A DNA stretch of 62,821 nt from Bacteroidales bacterium H4 (GCA_001701165.1 DAAP01000036.1:1-62821), one strand, 5' to 3'. Counted from the stretch's first letter, positions 42,242 through 51,772 are shown. The notes: generated by a model not told the origin, from the sequence alone. Made by a program: numbers and translations.

Positions 42242-43204
42242 ATGATAATTACTTCAGCGCACAATCCAGATTCATCCATACGCAATTGCAGTTCTTCCGG
42301 CGGTGTATTCTCGATGCTAGCTGCCGATATTATTGGCAAAAGTGGCATTATTTATGGCGCAGCCTTTGATAATACATGGTCTATCAAACATATACGCATT
42401 GATTCTATCGAGGGTCTTGTATCATTACGAGGCAGCAAGTATGCTTTCAGTGAATTTACCCATTCGATAGGAGATGTACTTTACGACCTCGACTCGGGCA
42501 AAAGAGTTCTGTTTTGTGGGACGCCATGCCAAATCGCAGCTCTTAGAAAACAAACCGGGCATAATCCGCGTCTTCTTGCAGTTGAAATCATTTGTCATGG
42601 GACACCCGAACCTGAATTCTGGCAACAGTATCTGAAAGAATTATGCAGCCAAAAGAAACGCACAATTGCCGACATAAAAAGAGTATGCTTCCGAGACAAA
42701 CGTACAGGATGGAAAGATTATTCATTTACCATTGAATTCAATGATGGGAAAATTTTCACTCAACGGCATGACGACAACCTGTATATGAGAGCATTTTCAC
42801 AGAACCTAACATTGCGCGATGCATGTTTTCATTGCCCATTTAAGTACCCTCAAGGCTCAACTGCAGACATAACGCTCGGCGATTTTTGGGGCATCACACA
42901 ATTGGCACCGGATATAGACAATGACCTCGGTACAACTATAATAATTGCACGCACCACAGTCGGAGAGAATGCAATCTCATTTATTGATTGCACAAAATCG
43001 TATACTATAGAATCAATCGCCAAATATAATCCGGCAATAACCACATCTGCTTGTAAGCCGTCCGAGCGTCAACATTTCATTTCGGAGACACAAACAACAC
43101 CACTTATACACGTACTAAAAAAATATGCCAAGCGTCCGTTTTCGGAACGCATATATCTTTCCTTGGCTCGGGCAAAGCATAACATTTTCAAGATTGCAAA
43201 ATGA
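42242..43204 (+). CDS. F420-hydrogenase-beta-like protein lacking the ferredoxin domain
   Basis: Protein of 320 residues of the coenzyme F420 hydrogenase/dehydrogenase beta-subunit family, as found in capsule loci. It has SSSGGVFSMLA near the start, VLFCGTPCQIAALRK, ICHGTPEPEFWQQYL, CFHCPFKYPQGSTADITLGDFWG. Homologues usually begin with a two-cluster ferredoxin domain; here the protein opens directly at the SSGG region. Remaining cysteines (C-P-C and C-x2-C) could still hold a cluster. It overlaps the next gene by four bases (ATGA). Its role in polysaccharide synthesis is unknown even in the family. Confidence 0.82.
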   Translation: MIITSAHNPDSSIRNCSSSGGVFSMLAADIIGKSGIIYGAAFDNTWSIKHIRIDSIEGLVSLRGSKYAFSEFTHSIGDVLYDLDSGKRVLFCGTPCQIAALRKQTGHNPRLLAVEIICHGTPEPEFWQQYLKELCSQKKRTIADIKRVCFRDKRTGWKDYSFTIEFNDGKIFTQRHDDNLYMRAFSQNLTLRDACFHCPFKYPQGSTADITLGDFWGITQLAPDIDNDLGTTIIIARTTVGENAISFIDCTKSYTIESIAKYNPAITTSACKPSERQHFISETQTTPLIHVLKKYAKRPFSERIYLSLARAKHNIFKIAK

Positions 43205-44319
43205 AGATCGGAATTATTACATACTGGAATTCATCTGACAACTACGGACAACAGCTCCAATGCTATGCCTTACAGAAGTTTCTTAGAGATCAGGGACATG
43301 ACGCCTTTTTGATTAAGTACTCACCAAAAGATGTATACAAATCATCCTTCAAGGCTCATAAAATATTTGAGTATATAAGGCACTTTGGCGCATACGCCAA
43401 ATATGCCAACCAACTATGGCAAAATAAAGTATACGCCAATAGCTCCAATTACTCCGCACGAAAATTCTCGGAATTTCGCGACAAATACATATGCTCCACC
43501 CTACAGGTGTTCGACAAAAAATCCATACGGACTTCACCACCGGAAGCCGATGCATACATCTGCGGAAGTGATCAAATTTGGGGTAGCCATGACTCTGTAT
43601 ATTATCTTTCTTTTGCGCCAAAAGGAGCAATAAAAATTGCTTATGCACCGTCTTTCGGTGGACAGGCAGACTTCGACAATGTCTACGCGACAAAACTTCG
43701 TGCGCTTCTCAACGACTTCTCTCTGATAACCTTGCGCGAGCAATCCGGAGTAAAGACATTAGAGCAAATGGGCGTCACCGGTGTAGTACAAGTTGTTGAC
43801 CCGACATTACTCCTTTCGCACAAAGACTATGAGAGTCTTATAGACATGCATATCGAAGCAAAAGACCTATTTGTATATCTCCTCGGCAATCCAATAGTAT
43901 GCTCGACCAAAGACATATTCCGTTATGCCAGGCATAATTTTCAAAGCTATCGCTATGTCGCCAGCCAAGGTAGAAATGATGAAGCCCAAAATTCAGAGAG
44001 ACTGACCATTCCGCAGTGGATTGATAGTATACGCCAATCAAGAATCGTAATAACCAACTCGTTTCACTGTGTGATCTTTGCGCTTTTGTTTCATCGTCCG
44101 TTTGTTTTCGTCCCCCTTTCAGGCTCTTTTAATCGTATGAATGACCGCTTATATGACATACTAAGCGCCAGTGGCCTTACATCACAGGTTTATCAGGGAG
44201 ATTTCAGTTCCATACCTACAACTATTTCTTTTGAGCTGTTTGACAGAATGCAAAGGCAAGAGAGACAAAAATCGCTGTCACTTTTGCAAAAAGCGCTGTC
44301 TACCAAACGACTAAATTAA
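43201..44319 (+). CDS. Polysaccharide pyruvyl transferase
   Basis: Transfers pyruvate from phosphoenolpyruvate to a sugar of a surface polysaccharide, 372 residues. Family features: MKIGIITYWNSSDNYGQQLQ, YICGSDQIWG, FAPKGAIKIAYAPSFGG, VVDPTLLLSHKDYE and the C-terminal VITNSFHCVIFALLFHRPFV. ATGA overlap with the F420-type gene; the two commonly occur together. Cytoplasmic. Confidence 0.92.
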   Translation: MKIGIITYWNSSDNYGQQLQCYALQKFLRDQGHDAFLIKYSPKDVYKSSFKAHKIFEYIRHFGAYAKYANQLWQNKVYANSSNYSARKFSEFRDKYICSTLQVFDKKSIRTSPPEADAYICGSDQIWGSHDSVYYLSFAPKGAIKIAYAPSFGGQADFDNVYATKLRALLNDFSLITLREQSGVKTLEQMGVTGVVQVVDPTLLLSHKDYESLIDMHIEAKDLFVYLLGNPIVCSTKDIFRYARHNFQSYRYVASQGRNDEAQNSERLTIPQWIDSIRQSRIVITNSFHCVIFALLFHRPFVFVPLSGSFNRMNDRLYDILSASGLTSQVYQGDFSSIPTTISFELFDRMQRQERQKSLSLLQKALSTKRLN

Positions 44320-44418
44320 GTTGCTACCACAGATAGGGCTAAAAAAGAAAGATATTTCGTATCTTCGTCTGATATTTTGGGAGTTTTCCTTGTTCAAACC
44401 CCACAATTTACAATCGTT

Positions 44419-45942
44419 ATGGCAGTCAACCAACTCAAAGCAGGAGCAGCGCTCAACTATGTCATTTTAGGGTTAAACGCCCTGACAGGACTATTGTATA
44501 CTCCCTACATGCTACGTATGCTCGGACAAAACGAGTTCGGCATATATACATTAGCTGCCTCAGTAATTGCATATTTGAGTCTTTTGGACTTCGGATTTGG
44601 CAACGCGGTAATACGCTATACAGCCAAGCTACGGGCCGGGGGGGACAAAGAAGGCCAATACTCGCTATTTGGCACATTCACAATCGTATACAGCATCATA
44701 GGAATAATCACACTTGCAGTCGGACTTGTGCTATGGGCAAATACCGACAATATGTTCGGAGCCACAATGACCGCAGACGAACTTGGACAAACCCGAACGG
44801 TCATACTCCTTATGGTAGCCAATATCGCTGTATCATTCCCTTTAGGAATATACGGCTCCATAATCACCGCGTACGAGAACTTTATCTTTCTACGTGTGGT
44901 ATCGATTATACGCATATTTGTATCAACTGCCGTATTGGTGCTTATCCTTTATTGCGGATACAAAGCAATCGGGCTGGTAGTTGTACAGACGGTGTTTAAT
45001 TTGGCCGGTCTTCTTATTAACGCCGTATATTGCCACAAGAAGCTACGGATCAAAATGCGGTTCAACAACTTCAACCGACCGCTAATCCGCGAAATTGCCG
45101 TATACTCGTTTTGGATATTTCTCAATGTCATTATGGATCGCATATATTGGTCCACCGGGCAATTTGTATTAGGCGTAACTGCCGGTCCAACCACGGTTGC
45201 CATCTATGGCATAGCAATAACCATTATGGCAATATACATTAGTTATTCCTCTGCAATAGCGGGAGTTTTGCTACCACGTATTACTTCGATGGTAACCCTC
45301 AATGCCAACGACCGCGAAATATCGGATCTCTTTATCCGCACAGGCCGCATCCAGTTTATCATTATGGGACTAATTCTTTCCGGATTCATTGTCTTCGGCG
45401 GCCCGTTTATACAGATTTGGGCCGGGGCTGATTACGCCGATGCATTCCCTATTGCAGTTATCTTTCTCTCGGCTTTGCTTATTCCTTTGATCCAGAATGT
45501 CGGCATAACCATATTGCAGGCACGAAACCAAATGCGGTTTCGTTCTCTACTATATGTAAGTATCGCAATAGCGACACTTGGAGCACAAATAGTATTGGCC
45601 CCCAAATATGGCGGCTTGGGCTGTGCCTTTGCCATCGGTGCGGCCTTGCTCTTAGGCCAAGGACTGATTATGAATATCTACTATCAACGCGTGCAGCATA
45701 TTGACATCGTAAGGTTTTGGCGCGAAATTACTTCGATGCTACCCGTCCCAGTTTTGATGACTGCCGCAGGACTCTATGTCATACATTTGCTTCCAGCACT
45801 TAGTATAGGCCAAATACTACTTGCCATGGCGGTATATATTGCCGTATACATACCCTTATTTTGGGTATTCTCAATGAACACATACGAGCGAAGTCTCATC
45901 TGCGCCCCTTTTGCAAAAGTATTACGCAAAATCCGCAAATAA
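44419..45942 (+). CDS. Wzx-type oligosaccharide flippase
   Basis: Polytopic membrane protein of 507 residues of the MOP/polysaccharide-exporter superfamily, with about 12-14 helices. The start (MAVNQLKAGAALNYVILGLN) and the segment GLLYTPYMLRMLGQNEFGIYTL are characteristic. It should flip undecaprenyl-linked repeat units across the inner membrane. The ATG at 44419 is preferred to one at 44377 for family fit. A weak TATCTTCG box lies at 44360. No polymerase gene is adjacent. Confidence 0.9.
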   Translation: MAVNQLKAGAALNYVILGLNALTGLLYTPYMLRMLGQNEFGIYTLAASVIAYLSLLDFGFGNAVIRYTAKLRAGGDKEGQYSLFGTFTIVYSIIGIITLAVGLVLWANTDNMFGATMTADELGQTRTVILLMVANIAVSFPLGIYGSIITAYENFIFLRVVSIIRIFVSTAVLVLILYCGYKAIGLVVVQTVFNLAGLLINAVYCHKKLRIKMRFNNFNRPLIREIAVYSFWIFLNVIMDRIYWSTGQFVLGVTAGPTTVAIYGIAITIMAIYISYSSAIAGVLLPRITSMVTLNANDREISDLFIRTGRIQFIIMGLILSGFIVFGGPFIQIWAGADYADAFPIAVIFLSALLIPLIQNVGITILQARNQMRFRSLLYVSIAIATLGAQIVLAPKYGGLGCAFAIGAALLLGQGLIMNIYYQRVQHIDIVRFWREITSMLPVPVLMTAAGLYVIHLLPALSIGQILLAMAVYIAVYIPLFWVFSMNTYERSLICAPFAKVLRKIRK

Positions 45943-45955
45943 TAAAGCCATTAAA

Positions 45956-46045
45956 AGCTATGACAACTATAAAAACAATAAGAGCTATAGGAACTATGAG
46001 AGCAATACATCATACCCATTCCTCCCATTATTCACATAGCTCCCA
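45956..46045 (+). repeat. Array of degenerate 9-base repeats with inverted halves
   Basis: The gap between the flippase and the next gene is built of 9-base units. Six units resemble AGCTATAGG (AGCTATGAC, AACTATAAA, AGCTATAGG, AACTATGAG and so on). Then four units are the reverse complement type (TCATACCCA, TTCCTCCCA, TTATTCACA, TAGCTCCCA). The halves can fold on each other imperfectly. It is too long and regular to be chance, but not a known terminator. Confidence 0.65.
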
Positions 46046-46062
46046 TTTAATAAAGCCTGTCT

Positions 46063-47226
46063 ATGCCTAAGCGAGTACTATTTATAATAAGCAATATGGA
46101 GACCGGGGGCGTCAGCAAGGCAATGACATCGCTGCTGGCAGTGCTGGATCGCACTCGCGTGACACCGGAGTTGCTGATAGTGTCGCCACATGGGACACTA
46201 ATGCCACTTATACCCGATGACGTGCATATATATACCGACCGACGTATGGCGGCATTGACAGCCGGAATCGGCGGCCTTTGGCCTCTGGTACGGCTCGGAC
46301 GGCCTGACCTGGCGGTAATGTCAATGATTCGCATGGCTGTGATGCGCGTGTCGCGATGCGCCGGCGCCGGGATGCTGGCACGCCTGATGCCACGCCTCAA
46401 AGGTCGCTGGGACGCCGTAGTCGATTTCAACGGCCAGCACCAACTCTATTATATGGCGCGCAAAATCGAGGCAGATCGCCGTGCCACTTTCTTCCATAGC
46501 GATTACCGCCGTTGGCGCTACTACGAAAGTGCCGACCGACGATTCTTCGGCCATGTCGATGCCATATTCACCATCAGCGATGTATGCGTCGAAGCCTTAC
46601 GTGAAGTTTTTCCGGAGTACACAGACCGTATTGCCAAGGTCGAAAATGTCTGCGCCCCGGGCATCATCGCACGCATGGCTGCCCAAACGCAGGAAATGTC
46701 AACACTGCATGGCACGGTATTAATGACTCTGGGGCATATCACATACAATAAAGGTGCAGACCTCATAATCGAAGCGGCCGGACGCTTGCACGATGCCGGC
46801 GTAGACTTCACCTGGATGATGGTCGGAGCGCCGCAGGGACAGGAATATATCACGAAGATGTCCACGCCGCCGCTGGATGCACACTTCCGCCTCATCGGAG
46901 TCACCGCCAACCCCTACCCCTACCTGCGCCGCGCCGACATCGTGGTTCACCCCTCGCGCTTCGAGGGCAAGTCCATAGCCCTGGACGAAGCCCGGCTGAT
47001 GGGCAAAGCCGTAGTTGTTACCGATTTCAGCACCGTCGGCGACCAGTTCACAGACGGCGTCAATGCCACGATAGTACCGATGGACGGCGAATCAATAGCC
47101 AACGCCATACGCGACCTCATCGAACACCCCGAAACCGCCGACAAATACCGATGTTACAATGCCTCCCACCCTGCCGACCAATCGCACACCCTCGACCCAT
47201 TATATGATTTTATCGAAAAACAATAG
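46063..47226 (+). CDS. Glycosyltransferase (GT4 family)
   Basis: GT-B fold glycosyltransferase of 387 residues. MPKRVLFIISNMETGGVSKA is the usual N-terminal Rossmann start with GG. LMTLGHITYNKGADLIIEAA and VHPSRFEGKSIALDEARLMG form the donor site. The gene is noticeably more GC-rich than its neighbours on both sides, suggesting a different origin. Its 3' end is 24 bases from a convergent gene. Confidence 0.9.
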   Translation: MPKRVLFIISNMETGGVSKAMTSLLAVLDRTRVTPELLIVSPHGTLMPLIPDDVHIYTDRRMAALTAGIGGLWPLVRLGRPDLAVMSMIRMAVMRVSRCAGAGMLARLMPRLKGRWDAVVDFNGQHQLYYMARKIEADRRATFFHSDYRRWRYYESADRRFFGHVDAIFTISDVCVEALREVFPEYTDRIAKVENVCAPGIIARMAAQTQEMSTLHGTVLMTLGHITYNKGADLIIEAAGRLHDAGVDFTWMMVGAPQGQEYITKMSTPPLDAHFRLIGVTANPYPYLRRADIVVHPSRFEGKSIALDEARLMGKAVVVTDFSTVGDQFTDGVNATIVPMDGESIANAIRDLIEHPETADKYRCYNASHPADQSHTLDPLYDFIEKQ

Positions 47227-47250
47227 AAGCTGTTGTTTTGCAAAACGCTG

Positions 47251-48132
47251 TTACTTACGATGAAGCAATCTCCTCCATTTAAGATATATCATTGTACCGG
47301 CAGGGAAAGACAATAATTTAAGTGAAAAGTGCGGCGTCTTTAACATACGCTTTATACCTTGCTTCGCAAACCAAGCATATGCTATATACAACAACGCGCC
47401 TTTTATCCTCTGCACCAATGCGAATCTATCCGACATCATCAATTCGGCATTTGTCATACCACCATTTGGGCATTGGATTCTCATCGCTCTCCCTGATTTG
47501 GAAAGACCGCCCTCTAAATACTCAGTAATATACAATATTTTATTCCGAAAAATCATATCGTGTTTTTCGGATACTTTAACCCAAACAAAGCTCTCCCCGA
47601 AGAACTTCTCACCATCAAAGACCGGGAAACGATATTGTTTCAACAAATCTGTTCGCCACACTTCCGCCTTGTCACCTCCGATGTGCTGATTAAATCTGAG
47701 TGTGATAAAGTTATTAACATCATTGTCTTTAGGGAACATGTCGCCAATAACATCTGCTTCGTTGTGGCCGCGCAGATACGAAATCCCACAAACATCAAGG
47801 CTCTTGCGCCCATACCAATCATTCTCGATGGTACTTATAGCATCTTCTGTCAACCAATCATCACTATCCACAATAAATGTCAACTCTGTATCGACAATTC
47901 CAAAAGCATAATTTAGCGCAGTGTGCTTCCCGCCATTTTCTTTCTTGACGTATTTTATTTCAAAATATGGCGAGCCGAACGTCTTTATAAGTTGTTCTGT
48001 ATTATCCGTGCTGCCGTCATCAATAATCAGCCAGTTAAAGTTCTTGCTTGACTGACGACATAAAGATTCATACAATACAGGCAGTGTCCTCGCCCTATTG
48101 TATGTAGGCGTAACAATTGTAATAAGGTTCAT
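47251..48132 (-). CDS. Family 2 glycosyltransferase
   Basis: GT-A fold inverting transferase of 293 residues. It starts MNLITIVTPTYNRARTLPVL; LIIDDGSTDNTEQLI and FIVDSDDWLTEDAI give the DDGS and DxD-type metal/nucleotide site. A hydrophobic C-terminal patch suggests membrane association. Last of three minus-strand transferase genes; it overlaps the upstream gene by four bases. Confidence 0.93.
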   Translation of the reverse strand: MNLITIVTPTYNRARTLPVLYESLCRQSSKNFNWLIIDDGSTDNTEQLIKTFGSPYFEIKYVKKENGGKHTALNYAFGIVDTELTFIVDSDDWLTEDAISTIENDWYGRKSLDVCGISYLRGHNEADVIGDMFPKDNDVNNFITLRFNQHIGGDKAEVWRTDLLKQYRFPVFDGEKFFGESFVWVKVSEKHDMIFRNKILYITEYLEGGLSKSGRAMRIQCPNGGMTNAELMMSDRFALVQRIKGALLYIAYAWFAKQGIKRMLKTPHFSLKLLSFPAGTMIYLKWRRLLHRK

Positions 48133-49226
48133 TGCCCTTGCGTATATAAAGCCAACAACTTGCCAATGTTGTCTTCGACATCATATCCGGCTTTAACAAT
48201 CTTTACCTTATTATCTTTTCGCTCGTATGGGATACCTGATACTATTCTCTCAGCCCATTCTGCAGAGGAATTATCCAACGACATAAACGTTATATCTCCG
48301 GTTATATCGACAGAATTATCTATTATATCTGATAAGAAGCATTTCAGCCCGGCTGCCTGAGCTTCAATTACAGAGACCGGTAACCCCTCTAACTTCGATG
48401 GGAAAAGAAATATATCGTATGCCTGAATAATACGATATACATCGGGCCTTACGCCCAACATCCGCACATGTTTCTGCAAATGCTTTGCTTCTATTTGCCG
48501 TTCGATATTCGGACGCTCTCCACCCTCGCCAAGGAATAGCATTACAACATCCTTTTTTGTTTTAATAATTTCAGAAAGGATGTCAAGCATAAACATGTGA
48601 TTCTTAACGCCACTCAATCTGGCAGTGTTTCCTATGACAAAAGAATCTCCGATACCCAATTCGTTACGAACCGCATTTCGGACATCCATGTCATACCTAA
48701 ATAGCGAGCTATCTATTGCATTAGGAAAAACCATAAAAGCACGTTTGCCATAAAGCGTTTTCCCTGCTTTCTCTCCACAGGCCAAACGCTTAGTCACGTA
48801 TTTATAAAGAAAGTACGAAGCATATAATCGAAATGGGTATTTATAGTCTATTGGTGCGTCCGCGATATGGCTGGTGCTAATCCTATTTAGTATACCATAT
48901 TTAGCGGCATACTTGAATGCAAACCCACTATTTTCTTGAATATGGGCATGAACAGCAATATATTCTGATGCATGTTCCCGAAAAAAAACGTCAAGGAACT
49001 TAAAATATTTATGATAGGTATTCGGACGTATCGGCAATGCGCGATATATGCGTCCGCCCATTTCCCTAACTTCGCGCTCATATGCTCCCTCATCCGGTCT
49101 ATGCACCAAAAAATCAAATTGGTATCTCGACTTGTCTAACGCACGATAATAATTCATTATCATCGTTTCTGCGCCGCCACGGTTTAACGTGGTAACGATA
49201 TGTAAGATTCGCTTTACTTGTTCCAT
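48129..49226 (-). CDS. Glycosyltransferase (GT4 family)
   Basis: GT-B transferase of 365 residues from MEQVKRILHI; an ATG five codons upstream would increase the overlap with the preceding gene. RILHIVTTLNRGGAETMIMN is the N-terminal signature and FLFPSKLEGLPVSVIEAQAAGL is the donor-site motif. Middle gene of the minus-strand trio, overlapping both neighbours, so one transcript. Confidence 0.9.
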   Translation of the reverse strand: MEQVKRILHIVTTLNRGGAETMIMNYYRALDKSRYQFDFLVHRPDEGAYEREVREMGGRIYRALPIRPNTYHKYFKFLDVFFREHASEYIAVHAHIQENSGFAFKYAAKYGILNRISTSHIADAPIDYKYPFRLYASYFLYKYVTKRLACGEKAGKTLYGKRAFMVFPNAIDSSLFRYDMDVRNAVRNELGIGDSFVIGNTARLSGVKNHMFMLDILSEIIKTKKDVVMLFLGEGGERPNIERQIEAKHLQKHVRMLGVRPDVYRIIQAYDIFLFPSKLEGLPVSVIEAQAAGLKCFLSDIIDNSVDITGDITFMSLDNSSAEWAERIVSGIPYERKDNKVKIVKAGYDVEDNIGKLLALYTQGQ

Positions 49227-49945
49227 AATTTCTTTAGCCAACTAGTAATTTTCGTATAAGTCCTATCTCCTAGAATAGGGCATAGTATATGCATACGTAT
49301 AAAACGCACAAATTTTGTCTTCTTGGAAACCCATGTCAACGTATGCCAGTGGATTGCGCAGGTATTACTTGTACGATGCAATTTACCAGATGTGAGACTG
49401 GCCACATGAAAATAATCATCCGGATATACGACTATGCCTTCTCTTAAATACTGAAGTCTATTATCAACAACATATCCATAGCCGTACAAAACGTCCTGTA
49501 AATATGTATTGTTCACAGTCATATTAAGAGCTCCATTATCTATAAATCTTAATGATTCGTAATAGTTTAATATCTCTTTCCAATAAGGATGTTCTGGCTC
49601 TGACCCCATTAAAGCGGTCAAGTAGCCACCATCATCTGTTCCCAAAACGACTCTATTTTTTTCGAAAGGAGATAATGGTTTAACAATCTCTACATCAGTA
49701 TCCAGATACCATCCGCCATATTTATACAACGCGTATATTCTTACATAGTCCGAAACAAATGCCCACTTCCGTTTACTATATGCTTGCTGTGTGAACGTAG
49801 TCTTATTGACATCAAACGTAGACTCATTCCACAGCATGAATTCATATTGAGGCATTATCCGTTTCCATGACTCAATGCAATGTTGCACCTTAGGCGGATA
49901 CGGATTGTTTCCAAACCATATATAATGAATAATTTTAGGAATCAC
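49214..49945 (-). CDS. GT32-like glycosyltransferase with GTG start
   Basis: Capsular glycosyltransferase of 243 residues with the DXD sugar-binding region. The family start is IPKIIHYIWFGNNPYP, followed by DYVRIYALYKYGGWYLDTDV. The open frame extends 22 codons upstream through ATG codons, but those lie over the TAAATTTG promoter box; a GTG directly before IPKIIHYIW is the fitting start. First gene of the minus-strand trio. Confidence 0.87.
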   Translation of the reverse strand: MIPKIIHYIWFGNNPYPPKVQHCIESWKRIMPQYEFMLWNESTFDVNKTTFTQQAYSKRKWAFVSDYVRIYALYKYGGWYLDTDVEIVKPLSPFEKNRVVLGTDDGGYLTALMGSEPEHPYWKEILNYYESLRFIDNGALNMTVNNTYLQDVLYGYGYVVDNRLQYLREGIVVYPDDYFHVASLTSGKLHRTSNTCAIHWHTLTWVSKKTKFVRFIRMHILCPILGDRTYTKITSWLKKLWNK

Positions 49946-49969
49946 GATACAGTCTATTCTTAATTTTTG

Positions 49970-49977
49970 CAAATTTA
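49970..49977 (-). promoter_or_regulatory. Promoter of the minus-strand glycosyltransferase trio
   Basis: Minus-strand TAAATTTG (49977-49970) lies 25 bases upstream of the GTG start. It fixes that start. No clear -33 box. The neighbouring 49978-50157 stretch shows nothing else. Confidence 0.5.
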
Positions 49978-50157
49978 GCATAATTTTTTTGTTCGCGCCG
50001 AATATTCTCACTAAAAACTTCCACCTAAGACCTATTCACATATTCCTTTCCAAAGGCAACGTAAGGAGAATAACTAATGCACTTCTCGTATCAATATGCG
50101 CAAGCAAATTCCGAAATTTTCAGGGCAGCGATGGTGTCGCATCTAAAAACTTTTAGC

Positions 50158-50165
50158 TACCTTTG
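50158..50165 (+). promoter_or_regulatory. Candidate DUF5606 promoter
   Basis: TACCTTTG fits TAnnTTTG. It lies 82 bases before the ATG at 50248. Confidence 0.5.
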
Positions 50166-50247
50166 CAAAACAATCGCGCCTAAGGGAGGCTATGCCTGCC
50201 TTACTTAATTGTGGCGCAACACACAACGACAATACACACAACAGATT

Positions 50248-50679
50248 ATGAAAGAACAAATACTTGCTATCACCGGCAAACCCGGGTTATACCGTCTGCT
50301 GTCGCAAGGCAAAAACATGCTCATCGTCGAAAATATCACCACACACCATCGTATGCCGGCTTATGCAAGCAACAAAGTGGTAGCTCTCAGCGAAGTAGCC
50401 ATTTACACTACCGGCGACGACATGCCCTTGTTCGAAGTTATGGACAAGGTTAAAGCCGCTACCGAAAGCAAACCTGTAGATATTAAAGCCCTGGGCGGAG
50501 ACACCGAAATACGTGAATACTTCGGCAAAGTATTCCCCGAATACGATAGCGAGCGCGTATACACCACCGACATCAAGAAATTCTTTAATTGGTACAACAC
50601 ACTCATCCGGGCCGGTATCACCGACTTTGCTCCCGAAACCGAAGACACCGAAGAGGCTGCTGCCGAAGAAGTCAAATAA
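50248..50679 (+). CDS. DUF5606 protein
   Basis: Soluble protein of 143 residues typical of Bacteroidetes and of unknown function. Start MKEQILAITGKPGLYRLLSQ is the conserved end; KFFNWYNTLIRAGITDF closes the domain, then an acidic tail (EDTEEAAAEEV). The start is set by this conserved N-terminus and the promoter. An alpha/beta hydrolase gene follows 34 bases later. Confidence 0.88.
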   Translation: MKEQILAITGKPGLYRLLSQGKNMLIVENITTHHRMPAYASNKVVALSEVAIYTTGDDMPLFEVMDKVKAATESKPVDIKALGGDTEIREYFGKVFPEYDSERVYTTDIKKFFNWYNTLIRAGITDFAPETEDTEEAAAEEVK

Positions 50680-50713
50680 CTTCGGCCTAAGGACACACTC
50701 TCTCCCTCTTGAC

Positions 50714-51772
50714 ATGAACTTGACCGGACATCGTCCCTTATCGGTATGCACCGCAATACTCGTGGCGCTACTGACTTGTGTCGGCATAGACACACTTGCC
50801 GCTTCGCGCTGGCAGCCGGACATTCTGGGCGACGGGTATGTCTGTACAACCATATACCAACCAGCCGACTACGGCGGGGATGTAACGTGCACCGTCATAC
50901 GTCATGATGTCGGATGCAATACAGCCGACACCTTACGCCGTGGTGTACTATACATTCACGGATACAACGACTACTTCTTCCAAAAGGATATGGGTGAACG
51001 CTTCGTTGGCTCGGGATACGCCTTCTACGCCGTTGATTTGCGCCGTTACGGACGTTCGATACTGCCCTATAGGCGTCCTTACGAAGTACGCAACATCGCC
51101 GAATACTATGCGGACATCGACTCGGCTCTGATGCTGATGCATCAAAACGGTGTACGCGACATTGTACTGATGGGCCACAGCACCGGAGGACTTGTAGCCG
51201 CATCATATCTCAACACACGGCACGACACCGAAATACGAGCTCTGGTACTTAACAGTCCCTTCCTCGAATGGAACATGGGCGGATTTATGCGTCACGTAGC
51301 TATCCCTATAGTCGGATGCCTCGGCCGACACTTTCCAAACATCGCTATAAGTCAAGGCGATGGAACCGCCTATGCCGAAAGTCTGCTCAAACAGTACCAC
51401 GGGCAATGGGAATTCAACACCGATTGGAAGACCATACATCCGCGCAAAGTGACGGCCGGGTGGATACGCGCCATCTCCGAAGCCCAAGACGCGCTGCACC
51501 GGCACTCTTGGATTACGGTACCCATCCTACTAATGTCCTCCGGACACAGCGTCTATGGCGACAAATGGACACCCGAGCACCAGCATGGCGACGCTGTGCT
51601 AAATGTCGAGGACATTCGCCGCTATGGTGCCACCCTCGGTCCGGATGTCAAATCCTATAAATTCGAAGGAGGCCTGCATGACCTTATCCTTAGTGACCGC
51701 CCCGTAGCCGATGCCGTATACCGCACCATCTTCGACTGGCTCGCCCGACAGCTTCCACCACAACCCGAATAA
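50714..51772 (+). CDS. Exported alpha/beta hydrolase (S33-like)
   Basis: Hydrolase of 352 residues with an N-terminal signal sequence (about 8-30). The nucleophile S156 is in the elbow LMGHSTGGLVA; HGYNDYFFQ holds the oxyanion region, and a late His in GGLHDLILSD completes the triad, with an Asp near GDKWTPEHQH less sure. It resembles monoglyceride-lipase/serine-aminopeptidase-like lysophospholipases. The substrate is unknown. Confidence 0.87.
   Translation: MNLTGHRPLSVCTAILVALLTCVGIDTLAASRWQPDILGDGYVCTTIYQPADYGGDVTCTVIRHDVGCNTADTLRRGVLYIHGYNDYFFQKDMGERFVGSGYAFYAVDLRRYGRSILPYRRPYEVRNIAEYYADIDSALMLMHQNGVRDIVLMGHSTGGLVAASYLNTRHDTEIRALVLNSPFLEWNMGGFMRHVAIPIVGCLGRHFPNIAISQGDGTAYAESLLKQYHGQWEFNTDWKTIHPRKVTAGWIRAISEAQDALHRHSWITVPILLMSSGHSVYGDKWTPEHQHGDAVLNVEDIRRYGATLGPDVKSYKFEGGLHDLILSDRPVADAVYRTIFDWLARQLPPQPE

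Noticed and set aside
45861..46070. Small ORF through the 9-base repeats
   Set aside because: The period of nine keeps the frame open by construction; the product is a simple repeat starting inside the flippase gene.
50513..50713. Upstream extension of the alpha/beta hydrolase
   Set aside because: It overlaps the DUF5606 gene in another frame; the ATG at 50714 gives the signal sequence directly.
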